DNA of 64,000 bases from Synchiropus splendidus (lineage: Eukaryota > Chordata > Actinopteri > Syngnathiformes > Callionymidae), in the NCBI RefSeq assembly GCF_027744825.2, contig NC_071338.1, forward strand, positions 25,620,001-25,684,000. The letters are read 5' to 3'. Position 1 is the first letter of the stretch. Every line of letters starts with the position of its first letter. The notes below the pieces were generated by a model. It saw nothing but the letters and a program-made list of their open reading frames with translations, had not been told where the DNA came from and did not search any database. Made by a program: the position numbers and the translations under genes. Shown here piece after piece: positions 1 through 48,859 of the stretch.

Positions 1-2295
1 GATCTCAACGTACAACATGTCAGCTGTGTGTAGAAAACAGAGGCGTTCATTTGATTATCTCAAAAAATATAGATATATACTTTATGCACATACTCTTTTG
101 TACAGCGGCTGAACACTTGTTTGGTATTAAAATGAGCACACCTGTATTTTTGACTGAAGGTTGTGACTTTACCCACTTATTAAGGCCATTTAGAAGCTCT
201 ACAAAAACACTGTTTTGTTCATTTCTGTGGAATGCCAAGAGTTTTCGTGACAATAACATGTATCTGTTGCTTCTATGATCTATTATTAGAAAGGAAATGC
301 TAGCGCTGGCCGATTATCGGACAGATGAAAATACTTCATAACTGGAGCTTGTTTCTGTTCAGACTGGTGCCCAATTTTGAAGAGGGAAACTTGCAAACTT
401 TGCTTCCTAGAATTCAGAATTTTTTAGCACTAAGTATGAGGTTCAGGCGAGTGGGGTAGAAGGGTCTGATGCATTCTGGAAAGGGAAACATTAGAATGAA
501 AACTCAAGTCTCCTCACTGGCCCCTTTGATAGGGCACGAGGAGGGCGAGCCCCTGAACAAGTCAACAGTCCATCACAGACTGAACTACAGCACGAGTCCA
601 CTTCAATATGTCTTTGGACCGTGGGAGGAAACTAAAATCCCACTCAATATGTTGCAGAATTCACTTTCTCTAGAAAGGTCCAGAGCTGGATTCAGACCCT
701 GAACATCCTCGCAGAGAGGCAAGAGTCGTGTCGGAGTATCAATGACTATGAAAATGTAAAATCAGACGAAACCTCAAGCTTCTTTTTTGTAACAGTTGCC
801 TTCCTTCACCAGTCATACAAATGAAGGCAGGGATGCAATTGTCGGTTACTATATGCCTTGAATAAATACAGATTACAGAGTTTAAGCCACGCCACATGGA
901 ATGCCTTGTGTTTATTCAGAATTTGGTGCCAGCGATGGGGAGTAGAGTTGTTTTGTTCGACTGTCACGAGCAGTCAAGAGGAACCCTTTCCTTCTCTTGT
1001 CGCCCCGATTCCCCCACCTGTGTGTGCAGATCGTTTCAGGCGCAGAAATTACATTTCCGCTCATGAAGTGAACCTCAGATTTAAAAGGAGATATGTGATG
1101 ATGGCTAAGTACCAGTTACTGGGATCAAGTCCGCGTCAAATAAATAAGAATCATTTCATCAGTGTCAACATCCAAGATCCTGTTCACTGGTGATGTATTA
1201 AAAACAGGCGCCAGAGCCTGCTGCCTGAAGCCGTCCAGATGTCTGATAGTGAAAGTGGATTTCATACTATTGCATTAAATGATCTCAAACTAACTCTTCA
1301 AACTCTGTGTGAATCCTGAGTAACCTTTAAAAAAATACTTGGACTCCAAAAAACCAAAGCAAAGAATTTCATTAATCGTCTTGTTTGTTTTACAAAGCTC
1401 TCCTGATATGAAAGCGGCATGTTCAAACATCAGAGGACTTGTGACAGATGAGAAACTCAGATGGACGAGACACACCAAACACGAGTGACTGACTGAAATA
1501 TCTGAAAATGTGCTCTCTGCCATCCTCGCATTCACCCCCAAAATAAATTCACACACTCAAACACAACAAAGTACAAAGAGGTAAAGGGGGAAAAAACAGG
1601 TGGTACACATGAATAATAGCATCCAAAATAATGCAGATATAATGCTATTGATCAGTCAACATTTCAATAATGTCTCTGTGACTGAGTCTGATACAGTGTT
1701 TCGTGTCGCCAGCAAAGAGAGGAAAGTACACAAGCCCCAACTCCAGGTCAACGTGGACTTCAGACAGGCACGTTTTCTTCTATATATATATATATCTATA
1801 TATACATGTATAGATATAGATACATATATATATATATATATGATTCTAAAAAGTCTCATTCATCCACGTCTGTATTGTTCACTTTGGTTATGAGTGTCAA
1901 TCACTTCATACTGTCACTTGCTTCATTATTATTCCTCTAACTTTTCATTCTTAAATAGATCGATTTGTACCTAATGGAGGTTTGAGCATTGGAGGCAGCT
2001 CACAGCCAGGTGGTCGCTTATTTGGCTGCACTGGACTTCCCGTGGTGTGAAAGTGCATAGGAGGAGTAGGGCTCCCACTGTCGCCGCAGAGATCCACTCA
2101 CAGTAGTAAGGCCTTTTTTGTTTCTCCAAAAACAATGAAAAGATCTGAGTGTCTGCACAGTGACTTGTTCTATATCTGAGCGAGAAAGACAGCATATATG
2201 CATGTGTGTGAAAAGGCAGGTTGTTGAGGAACAAGTGTCAGAAGACTGTCTCTCTTGGTCTCCTCCACCCATTACCGCTCCTTTGGTCCCTCCTG
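1..2295. other. pde3b 3' UTR and downstream flank, no gene recognised
   Basis: No reading frame here resembles a known protein. In human, CYP2R1 lies tail-to-tail beyond PDE3B; I looked for a P450 heme-binding motif or C-terminus on the plus strand and found none, so cyp2r1 would lie further left or elsewhere. The stretch holds an imperfect TA microsatellite at about 1780-1841 and a candidate minus-strand polyadenylation signal (AATAAA read from 916 to 911). The rest is ordinary AT-rich sequence. Confidence 0.5.
1780..1841. repeat. imperfect TA/TATC microsatellite
   Basis: Alternating T and A with interspersed C and G (tatatatctatatatac, then tagatatagatac, then a clean TA run) covers about 60 bp. 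It probably lies in the pde3b 3' UTR or just beyond it. Confidence 0.85.
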
Positions 2296-40180
<37,885 letters not shown>

Positions 40181-41766
40181 GGCTCCTCCGAGACTCCTCG
40201 TGTCCACCGAAAAAGTCCCCCGCGACAGCTTTTCACGCCGTATTAACGCTGAACTACATGACAGCAGACACACTCCATGGTCACTCAGGCTCCCGCACTT
40301 GGACTGAAGAAGGAAGGTGAGATGTTGTTTTTACACAGAGGGCCCTCTCTGTCGCCCCCAAGAGGCTACAACGCAAACTGCACGTTTTGGTTTGATGAAG
40401 GAACGGTGAACTTGAGTCTGTCCCCGTGTCAGAAAACATGATTCTCTTTTATTTTTCATTCAAGTTGGCGTGATGCTGGAGCTCTTACTACTACTACAAA
40501 ACTTCTTCGGACAGTAGGAGGAATGCGGAACCAGGAGCTCAAAGGCCACTACTCCACTGCGCTCTCATGTAATTCCATTATTTATTTTTCAGCGTGTATT
40601 GATTTTTATTTGTTGTTTTATAAAGACACTGCAACACACGGTGCAGCTTCATTAAAATGGCATCTCAATGCAATGAGAGTGAAATAAATAGAATTAGAGA
40701 AGAAATCAAACAAAAGAGAGAGCACCATAATTTAGCTTAAATTAAAGTCTTTATTTTATTTTTATTTTTTTCCTTTGTTTTTGGCCCTAGCCTACATCAA
40801 ATATAGGCTAATTAAAAGATACAATGTTTTGTACAGCTCGGTCTTCCTACAAAAAAACAGTTGATTTGAAAAAGAAACCGTTTCTTTGTTTTTATTTCAC
40901 TTTGCATCAGTGTAGAACAGGTCACCGTACTACAATATCCGCAAGGCACATTAGTTAGTCATCCCACATCGATGTTGCTCCCAAGGTGTTGGATACGTAG
41001 TTTGTCAATAATTGACCTGTGAGCAGAGTCTGTAACATATAGAGTATCTTTAGAGGTCATTAACAAAAGCTACAGTGATAAATCAAACCACATAGGTTCA
41101 TTGATACGTGAGGGTGGTGACAGCTGACCTATCCACCAGATGAGGTGCCAAAGGTCAAAAAGTTCACACTGGTCCAGGTTCAAAGGTGTCACAACACTGT
41201 GGTCGCAGGGTCAGCATTTAACACATAACAAACATAACTTCCCATCTTCATTCTGTACGGTTCCTTTCTGAGGAGATTTTGAATTAATTTTCTGCTGTTT
41301 TGATGAACACCGTTGCTATAGTCTACTTTAAATCATATTAAAGATTTTTTTTTGGCTGACATGAATTGAAGATGAATAGTCAAACTGTGAATCCATGTAT
41401 TCAAATATACACTCTTTTGAGTAATATTTACTTACATGTATCATGTTTACCTTTCCCCTATAATTCTCCTGCCCCCTATTAAACATTGTATTTCCGTATG
41501 TTTTGTAATGCTTCTGATTCTCATATGAAGCCATTTAATTCCCAAATCACCATTCCTTCACGATTTGAGCTGTTCGCGTTTTGTCTAGCTGTATTCGGAA
41601 CTTCCTGACTCGCCGTAGCGTTGATGTGGCTCAGGCTCGACTTGGTCTTCCACGTCAGTAGGAAGTAAACGACAGCTCACCAGACGGAGCTACCGGGAAT
41701 CTTTGTAAATGCAAATGTAAAAATTTGGCTCACCAACACTACTTTGAACAACAGTCGCAAAGATTG
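40181..41766. promoter_or_regulatory. head-to-head intergenic region of pde3b and copb1, with candidate copb1 leader exon
   Basis: pde3b is transcribed leftward from here and copb1 rightward, so both 5' leaders and promoters must lie in or near this interval. No TATA box stands out on either side. A likely non-coding first exon of copb1 ends at the donor ATTG/gtatgt (41766/41767), with transcription probably starting within about 41580-41700. That area has GGAA/TTCC (ETS-like) motifs and ccacgtca. Nothing between 40320 and 41550 is coding; PSMA1, which sits here in human, is absent. Exon and start sites are inference. Confidence 0.5.
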
Positions 41767-42589
41767 GTATGTTATGCATCTCTACAAGTGATATTTCTAT
41801 TTCGTTATGTTAGTTCCATGTCATGACAGCAAGCTGCGCGAGTGTCCTCCATTTCAATGCTGGCCCGGGAAGATGCTAAGTTAGCTCACGTTTGCTAGTT
41901 CAATTTAGATAACACCTCTTGCATTAAGAGCAACTGTTCATTGGTTGTGTATTGTGTCGAATAAGTATATTTTTTCTGCGTTAGTAGTCGAGTTTTAGTC
42001 CTGTCGTTTTGCTGTCGCAGCTTTTCAATACTGCCGCCGTGCTAGCTTGCTACATTGTAATCTCTTGACTTCTCGTTTAACTAGTTGATGATCCATTCTC
42101 TTTGCGAAGCTTATGTTTTTAGCTACATGTTCGTCTGTATATTATTTGACCCCTTATTAAAACTCGTCATAAATATCATTCATTTCATTCGCGTATCGGC
42201 GTGAGTGATGAGCCTGTATGAGTTTATAATATTTAAAGCTCTGTCTATTTCCGACCTCTGTTTGCTTGTCAATTCGTATGGCATTGCCGTGTTTCCGACG
42301 GTGTTATACCGTACATCTGTTTATTGTAAAGAGGCACAATTGTCAAATGTCATTTACCGCTTCTTGAAGTGGTAGTTATCCGAATTGGTTTATAAGAAAA
42401 GTGTCTTTTACTGTACAAAATGCGTCTATTATGATGGATTAACCCTGGTTATGGCATAGAATTCATCCTGTCAGATTATTGTCCAAAACTGCCTCGATGA
42501 CATCTGATGGAGTCTTATTACCTTTCCAAGCCACACATCATTGAGTCTCCAACTGTGACTAATTCCACCATATTCTCCTTTATCCACAG
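41767..42589 (+). other. copb1 intron 1 (probable, in the 5' leader)
   Basis: If the leader exon ends at 41766, this 823-bp intron ends at the acceptor tttatccacag (42589). An alternative acceptor, cctttacag at 42630, is also possible. No other feature was found. Confidence 0.5.
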
Positions 42590-42643
42590 GTCTCGGCTCT
42601 CCAGTGATATTCAGTGGGTTACCTTTACAGATTGAGCAGCAAA

Positions 42644-45600
42644 ATGACGGCTGCAGAGAATGTTTGCTACACCCTGATCAATGTCACTTCTGACTCAGAG
42701 CCTCCCTCTGAAGTCAGTCTCAAGACTGATCTAGGTAATTGTTTTCAATGTTTCACACCAAATCGAGAAGGTGGCTCCTTGAAACTGTGTCCTGATTTTG
42801 GTAGACGACTATTCCAAATGACCACTTCTGTTTTTGCAGAAAAAGGGGAGATTAAGGCAAAAACAGAGGCCTTGAAGAAGGTCATTATCATGATACTGAA
42901 TGGTGAAAAGTTGCCAGGACTTCTGATGACCATCATCCGCTTTGTGCTGCCACTTCAAGATCACACTATCAAGAAACTGTTGCTGGTGTTTTGGGAAATT
43001 GTGCCCAAAACTACTCCAGATGGCAAACTGCTCCAGGAGATGATTCTGGTCTGTGATGCCTACAGAAAGGTGCGTAGTGGGCCATTCCACTTTTCAATAA
43101 ATATACTGATGTGTAGCTGTTGAAGCCTTTACTGAACCTTTAGGTGCACCCTCATTTTGAATCACATGAACCATTAGTCATTGCATTCCGGTCATTTATA
43201 CATTTTAGAGTATTTGCTAGCCATCTTAAAGGTGTTCTTTTAAATTGCAGGATCTCCAGCACCCAAATGAGTTCATCCGTGGCTCCACTCTGCGTTTCCT
43301 GTGCAAGCTGAAGGAGTCTGAGCTGCTTGAGCCCCTCATGCCTGCGATCCGCTCCTGTCTGGAGCACAGACACAGTTATGTCCGCCGCAATGCTGTCCTT
43401 GCCATCTACACAATTTATAGGTAAAACATTCATTTGCATGTTCAGTTTGATAACGTCTCTCCAATTTGTGTGTGTTATTATGTGTAATTTTCTATTTGTT
43501 GACATTGATTTTATTTTTAGGAACTTTGAACATCTGATCCCTGATGCTCCGGAGTTGATCCATGATTTTCTGGTCAATGAAAAAGACGCAAGTTGTAAGA
43601 GGAATGCATTCATGATGCTGATCCATGCTGATCAGGTCTGTAACGTTTGATGGTCATTCTTGTCAGTCAGTCAGCCAGCCAGCCGGTTCGTCTCTAAACG
43701 TGACCACACTAACCATCAATCATTTTTCTTCAGGATCGAGCTCTCGATTACCTCAGCACATGCATTGACCAAGTTCACACATTTGGTGACATTCTGCAGC
43801 TGGTCATTGTTGAACTTATCTACAAAGTGAGTCCTAACATCTTTTTTATATGTTGTTTGCTTGACTTTATGGCTGAATTTGTGGGTTTGTTTGTGTTACT
43901 GCAGGTGTGTCATGCCAACCCTTCTGAGCGTGCCCGTTTTATTCGGTGTATTTACAACCTGCTGCAGTCCTCAAGCCCAGCTGTTAAATATGAGGCTGCT
44001 GGAACTCTAGTTACCCTCTCCAGTGCACCCACAGCCATCAAGGTATTTATTATGGCTGTTCATTCAATCAATAAATGTGTGGAAAAATCCATTATAATAC
44101 CATGGAATTTAGTGTTTGTACTGTAAAATACTTTTAATGGACATATGCTTAAGTTTACCTTGAAATTGTGGAGTTTAGCATATGTCATGTTTTTTGTTTT
44201 TTTTAGGCTGCTGCCCAGTGCTACATTGATCTTATTATCAAGGAGAGCGACAACAATGTAAAGCTGATTGTTCTGGACCGTCTCATTGAACTGAAGGATC
44301 ATCCCACCCATGAGCGTGTGCTCCAGGTATGTTACATTTTAAGTTATGCAAATTTTTAGAAATAGCATTTAATAAGCGATATGTTGCCCCCTATGTGATG
44401 TACTGTTTGGTAAAGTGGCTGGATGTCACAAAGTGCATTCATATGACCCACAATGAATCATGCGTTTAGTGACACGGTGCACTGTAAGCAGAGCCACTTA
44501 TGGACATCATCAACTTTTCAACCTCTAACAGCTGGTCTATGGTGGCTGGTTTGGGTTAGGTTGGACTTGAAAATGAAAATAACAAGGTCTTAAAGTTATG
44601 TACACATCATGTCAAACATTGATTGATGATCTTCTTTACAGCTGTTCATGCTATCTAAATGTTGATAAACTGAAAGTCATGGTCTTCAGAACTTTGTTGC
44701 TTTTCCTCTAGGATCTTGTGATGGACATCCTGCGTGTTCTCAGCACCCCTGACTTGGAGGTGAGGAAGAAGACTCTGCAGCTGGCGCTGGACCTGGTCTC
44801 CTCTCGTAACGTGGAAGAGGTGTGGATCTCTTTCATTGGTTCTGTTTGCTGTTGTAGGGCTCTTGCAATGTTTGTCTTTGCTCTAGTTGGTGATTGTTCT
44901 GAAGAAGGAGGTGATTAAGACCAACAATGTAACCGAACATGAAGACACTGACAAGTATAGGCAGCTCTTGGTGCGCACTCTTCACTCATGCAGCGTCCGC
45001 TTCCCTGACATGGCAGCCAACGTCATTCCGGTGGTAAGCTGCACGTCCTTTTGTTCTGTCTCTGAGTAAATATGCTCTCATATTATAACCACGATGACCG
45101 ACACTATTTTGACGGGTTTTATAGCTGATGGAATTCCTGAGTGACTCTAATGAGGCTGCTGCTGCCGATGTCCTGGAGTTTGTGCGCGAAGCTATTCAGC
45201 GCTTCGACAACTTAAGGCCCCTTATTATCGAGAAGATGTTGGAAGTGTTTCATGCCATCAAAACTGTCAAGTAAGTCTGTTATAGCCCGGTGAAAGTTCG
45301 AGGTGGCCTGAGACTTTTGCTTGTGTTATTGTTTTTAAAGAACTTTTTGGGGTGTCGCCAATATATTAGTTTTGTGTTGTGGCAGACTTGTGTGACCCCA
45401 TTTATTGACTGCAAACTGAAAGAATGTGGTTTGTTTCTGTTAATGTATTCAATGTGTTCAATGTATTCAATGAATCATTCCTTTTCATTGAAAGAGGATC
45501 ACAGAAGAAAAATGTTTTCTGCCGGGGAAATAATATTTTTACACATATTCTTTCAGTTCATTCATAAATCTTTTCTCTCTTGAACTCTTAGAATCTACAG

Positions 45601-45929
45601 AGGAGCTCTGTGGATCCTGGGTGAATACTGCAGCACAAAGGATGACATTCAGAGTGTGATGACAGAAGTCCGCAGGTCGTTGGGAGAGGTTTGTGTTCGA
45701 ACAGAAAATGGAGTCATTGTAATTAAAAGATACACGTCACTGAACCTTTTGCATTCTTGTATGTGCAGATTCCTATCGTGGAGAATGAGATCAAGAAAGA
45801 GACCGGAGAAGCTAAACAAGAAGATGAAGTCAGTGCAGCTCCGGCTCAGAAGTTGGTGACAGAAATGGGCACATATGTGACTCAAAGTGCCCTCAGCTCC
45901 TCCAGGCCATCAAAGAAAGAGGAAGACAG
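42644..45929 (+). CDS. copb1: copb1 first 12 coding exons: adaptin-like alpha-solenoid trunk
   Basis: These exons encode residues 1 to about 539, the HEAT-repeat trunk that packs with delta-COP and contacts Arf1. Recognisable blocks include [118 protein letters not shown] and [20 protein letters not shown]. The last exon here (45769-45929) encodes a charged, lower-complexity linker ([17 protein letters not shown]) that is the most divergent part against human. Confidence 0.96.
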
Positions 45930-48713
45930 GTAATATTTACCACCTTTTTTTCTTATTTTCATGTTTGTTTTGTGAATAATTGAATTGAATTGAAATCAAG
46001 TGAATAATTGTTTGTTTTCTGACGTTCATAGGCCTCCGCTTCGAGGCTTCCTCATGGATGGAGATTTCTACGTGGCAGCTTCGCTGGCCACCACCCTCAC
46101 CAAAATCGCCCTTCGCTATGTTGCCATTGTTCAAGACAAAAGGAAACAGAATGTAGGTTTGGTAGCTGAAAGCAAAAGAGTGATTCCTGCTTCTGTGTGA
46201 CTAAATGTCTTTCTCTCCTTCATAGTCGTTTGTGGCAGAGGCCATGCTGATCATGGTTACTGTGCTCCATCTTGGCAAGTCTTCTCTGCCCAAGAAGCCC
46301 ATCACAGATGATGATGTGGATCGCATCTCGCTGTGCCTCAAAGTCCTGTCAGAGTGCTCACCACTCATGAATGACATTTTCAACAAAGAGTGTCGCAAGT
46401 CTCTGTCACACATGCTGACCGTCAGGCTGGAGGAGGAGAAGCTGTCGCAGAAGGTACTGACACTGGACTCATGCTACCTTTACTGTTGTCCATGATGGAA
46501 CCCGAACTCTGAAATGTGATTTTCATAATACAAGCATTAGGTCATGTAATGGAGTGTGTCCTCATTTCATTAATGACAGAGCCATCTTCCTTTTTCATCA
46601 CAGAAGGAGTCTGAGAAGCGAAATGTCACTGTGCAAGCAGACGACCCAATTTCCTTCATGCAGCTCACAGCCAAGAATGAGATGTCATCTAAAGAGGACC
46701 AGTTCCAGCTCAGTTTGCTGGCTGCTATGGGCAACACACAAAGAAAGGAGGCCGCCGACCCCCTGGCTTCCAAACTCAACAAGGTAACAATTCTACCGTT
46801 TTTTTTTACTTCTAAGTTGTCAAGTTTAAGTATGTTTTGCTTGATATGAAATTTCATTTATTGATAGTAGTTTACTGCATCATGATACATTTGCTTTGTT
46901 GTGCCCACCAATGCCCAAAATAATCTGAGAAAGGCAACACACTTAAGTAGATCAAACTCATAATTACTGAAGTAGACTCGGTAGCCACATTTGTTCACAC
47001 CCACATTGTGATTTTTCCGAATGTAATTGCCCTAAATGTGTCATTATAAATCAGTGCTTCTCATGGTAGAGGCTCCACTCTGCTGGGACAATCTCAGCAG
47101 TGAGGTTCATGCTGTTTTAGTGAATGCCTTGTGACAAGCAACATCAGCCCTCTCTCACCTGTCAGTCAATGGAGGAGTCTGCCTTTAAGGTGGTCCGTTA
47201 AGGTGGACTGTAATGAACTCCAACAATCTATTGCACTTAAGGCTCATGGCTGAGTCGTAACAGTTGTTCTGTCCTCTGATGGACTGTGTGTCTGGCTCAC
47301 TATCTATTGTAAACTCTGATGGATTCTCCTTGAATATATTGTGTAGAATATAAAGTTTACTAATCAGTCTATGAAATGAATTTTCAGAATGGTCAAGTGA
47401 TTCAGATTATTTTCCCCGTTTCAGGTGACCCAACTGACTGGTTTCTCCGACCCAGTTTACGCTGAAGCTTATGTTCACGTAAATCAGTACGACATCGTGT
47501 TGGATGTTCTGGTCGTCAACCAAACCAGTGACACTCTCCAGAACTGCACCCTTGAGCTTGCTACTTTAGGTAGGTTGACCTTCTGTTTCAGATGCTCAGA
47601 TTTCCCTGGAAGAATGCTCCAGAAAATATACTAATTCATTATTTACACAGTTAGCATGTTGATACAATTTCTTTGTTGCCGTTTCGGTGTTGAAATGGTC
47701 ATTTCTTCTCAAGCGTACATTTGCTCGTACAACGCTGTAGTCTCTGTCACTGAAAGCGTATTGTGCAGTGACTCATTAGATGTGTCGTGTCGAACTGATC
47801 GTGTTTACCTGTTTCTCCAGGTGATCTGAAGTTGGTGGAGAAGCCCTCCCCCCTCACCCTGGCCCCACATGACTTTGCCAACATCAAGGCCAATGTTAAA
47901 GTGGCATCTACAGAAAACGGAATCATATTTGGAAACATAGGTAGGAAAATAAAATGTGAGATAAAATCATTCGGTTGTTTTCATCTGTCTATTTCTAACA
48001 TCACTTTCCAGTATATGACGTGTCCGGAGCGGCGAGTGACCGGAACTGCGTCGTTCTCAGCGACATCCACATTGACATCATGGACTACATCCAGCCTGCG
48101 TCCTGCACAGATGCTGAGTTCAGACAGATGTGGGCTGAGTTTGAGTGGGAGAACAAGGTGATTTCTCCTTCTCACCTGCCTGTGCTGGACTCCCGAAGCT
48201 TGCGTACTGAGCTCGTGATGTCTTGCAGGTGACGGTGAACACCAACATCACAGATCTGAATGAGTACCTGCAGCACATCCTCAAGTCCACAAACATGAAG
48301 TGCCTGACTCCAGAGAAGGTCAGTTATGTTCAGAGCACTAAGTTATATGTCTGAGGTCACTTCGCTACTGTGTTCTAGCTTTGTTTCTCTTGTTGAATCA
48401 GGCTTTGTCTGGCTTCTGCGGGTTCATGGCTGCCAACCTTTACGCTCGGTCTATCTTCGGCGAGGACGCCTTGGCTAATGTCAGCATAGAGAAGCCCATC
48501 CACCTGGGGCCCGACGCTGCTGTCAACGGACACATACGCATCCGCGCCAAGAGTCAGGTAGGTCGCAGCTGTCTGTGTCAGTAGCAGTGTTTCCTTGTTA
48601 TTTCTTCGGATTCACTCCCTCGTGAATTAATCCACTCTCACTGTATTCAACAGGGGATGGCCTTAAGTCTTGGGGACAAGATCAACCTCTCCCAGAAAAA
48701 GGCAAACGTCTGA
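42644..48713 (+). CDS. copb1: copb1: coatomer subunit beta (beta-COP), complete, 21 coding exons
   Basis: Beta-COP is one of seven subunits of the COPI coat, which Arf1-GTP recruits to Golgi membranes for retrograde and intra-Golgi transport. Coding exons: 42644-42734, 42840-43069, 43251-43420, 43521-43635, 43734-43826, 43905-44042, 44207-44326, 44712-44819, 44887-45033, 45125-45270, 45592-45688, 45769-45929, 46032-46152, 46226-46453, 46604-46783, 47425-47569, 47821-47940, 48012-48157, 48229-48318, 48402-48557, 48654-48713. The sum is 2862 bp, 953 aa, the same length as human beta-COP. All introns are GT-AG, phases agree and there is no internal stop. The start [14 protein letters not shown] is the family start. 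Introns are compact, mostly 70-400 bp. The protein looks nearly invariant against the mammalian one. Confidence 0.98.
46032..47940 (+). CDS. copb1: copb1 middle exons: trunk end and coatomer-beta C-terminal domain
   Basis: These exons encode residues about 539-803. They carry [40 protein letters not shown] and [17 protein letters not shown], then the linker [17 protein letters not shown] and the start of the appendage sandwich subdomain ([40 protein letters not shown]). The 641-bp intron 46784-47424 is the longest within the coding part and holds a stretch at 47140-47215 that resembles 59150-59235. Confidence 0.96.
48012..48713 (+). CDS. copb1: copb1 last four exons: appendage platform domain and C-terminus
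   Basis: These exons encode residues about 804-953, from [20 protein letters not shown] through [37 protein letters not shown] and [20 protein letters not shown] to [19 protein letters not shown] and TGA at 48711-48713. This is the beta appendage platform. The last exon encodes only 19 residues; its final ANV replaces TSI of human. Confidence 0.96.
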
Positions 48714-48832
48714 AATCATTCCTGTCCTATCAAATCCTCTCCTTTCTGCTTCTGTCTCATCCATGTGTCACGCTCATAGCGTCACGTTTTATTATCACTT
48801 CTCTGAGTGGTGCATTTCTTTCTCTTGTTTTC

Positions 48833-48838
48833 AATAAA
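48833..48838 (+). terminator. copb1: copb1 polyadenylation signal AATAAA
   Basis: A canonical AATAAA lies 120 bp after the stop codon, preceded by a T-rich stretch and followed within 30 bp by further GT/T-rich sequence. This gives a short 3' UTR of about 140 bp, as usual for this housekeeping gene. Confidence 0.85.
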
Positions 48839-48859
48839 GGTAAATATCAGTTCAAATAT

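Noticed and set aside
1..2295. cyp2r1 expected tail-to-tail with pde3b
   Set aside because: No cytochrome P450 motif or C-terminal exon was found in this flank.
47060..47330. Possible intronic snoRNA in copb1 intron 16
   Set aside because: No C/D box pair with a terminal stem and no convincing H and ACA boxes at the right spacing could be shown.
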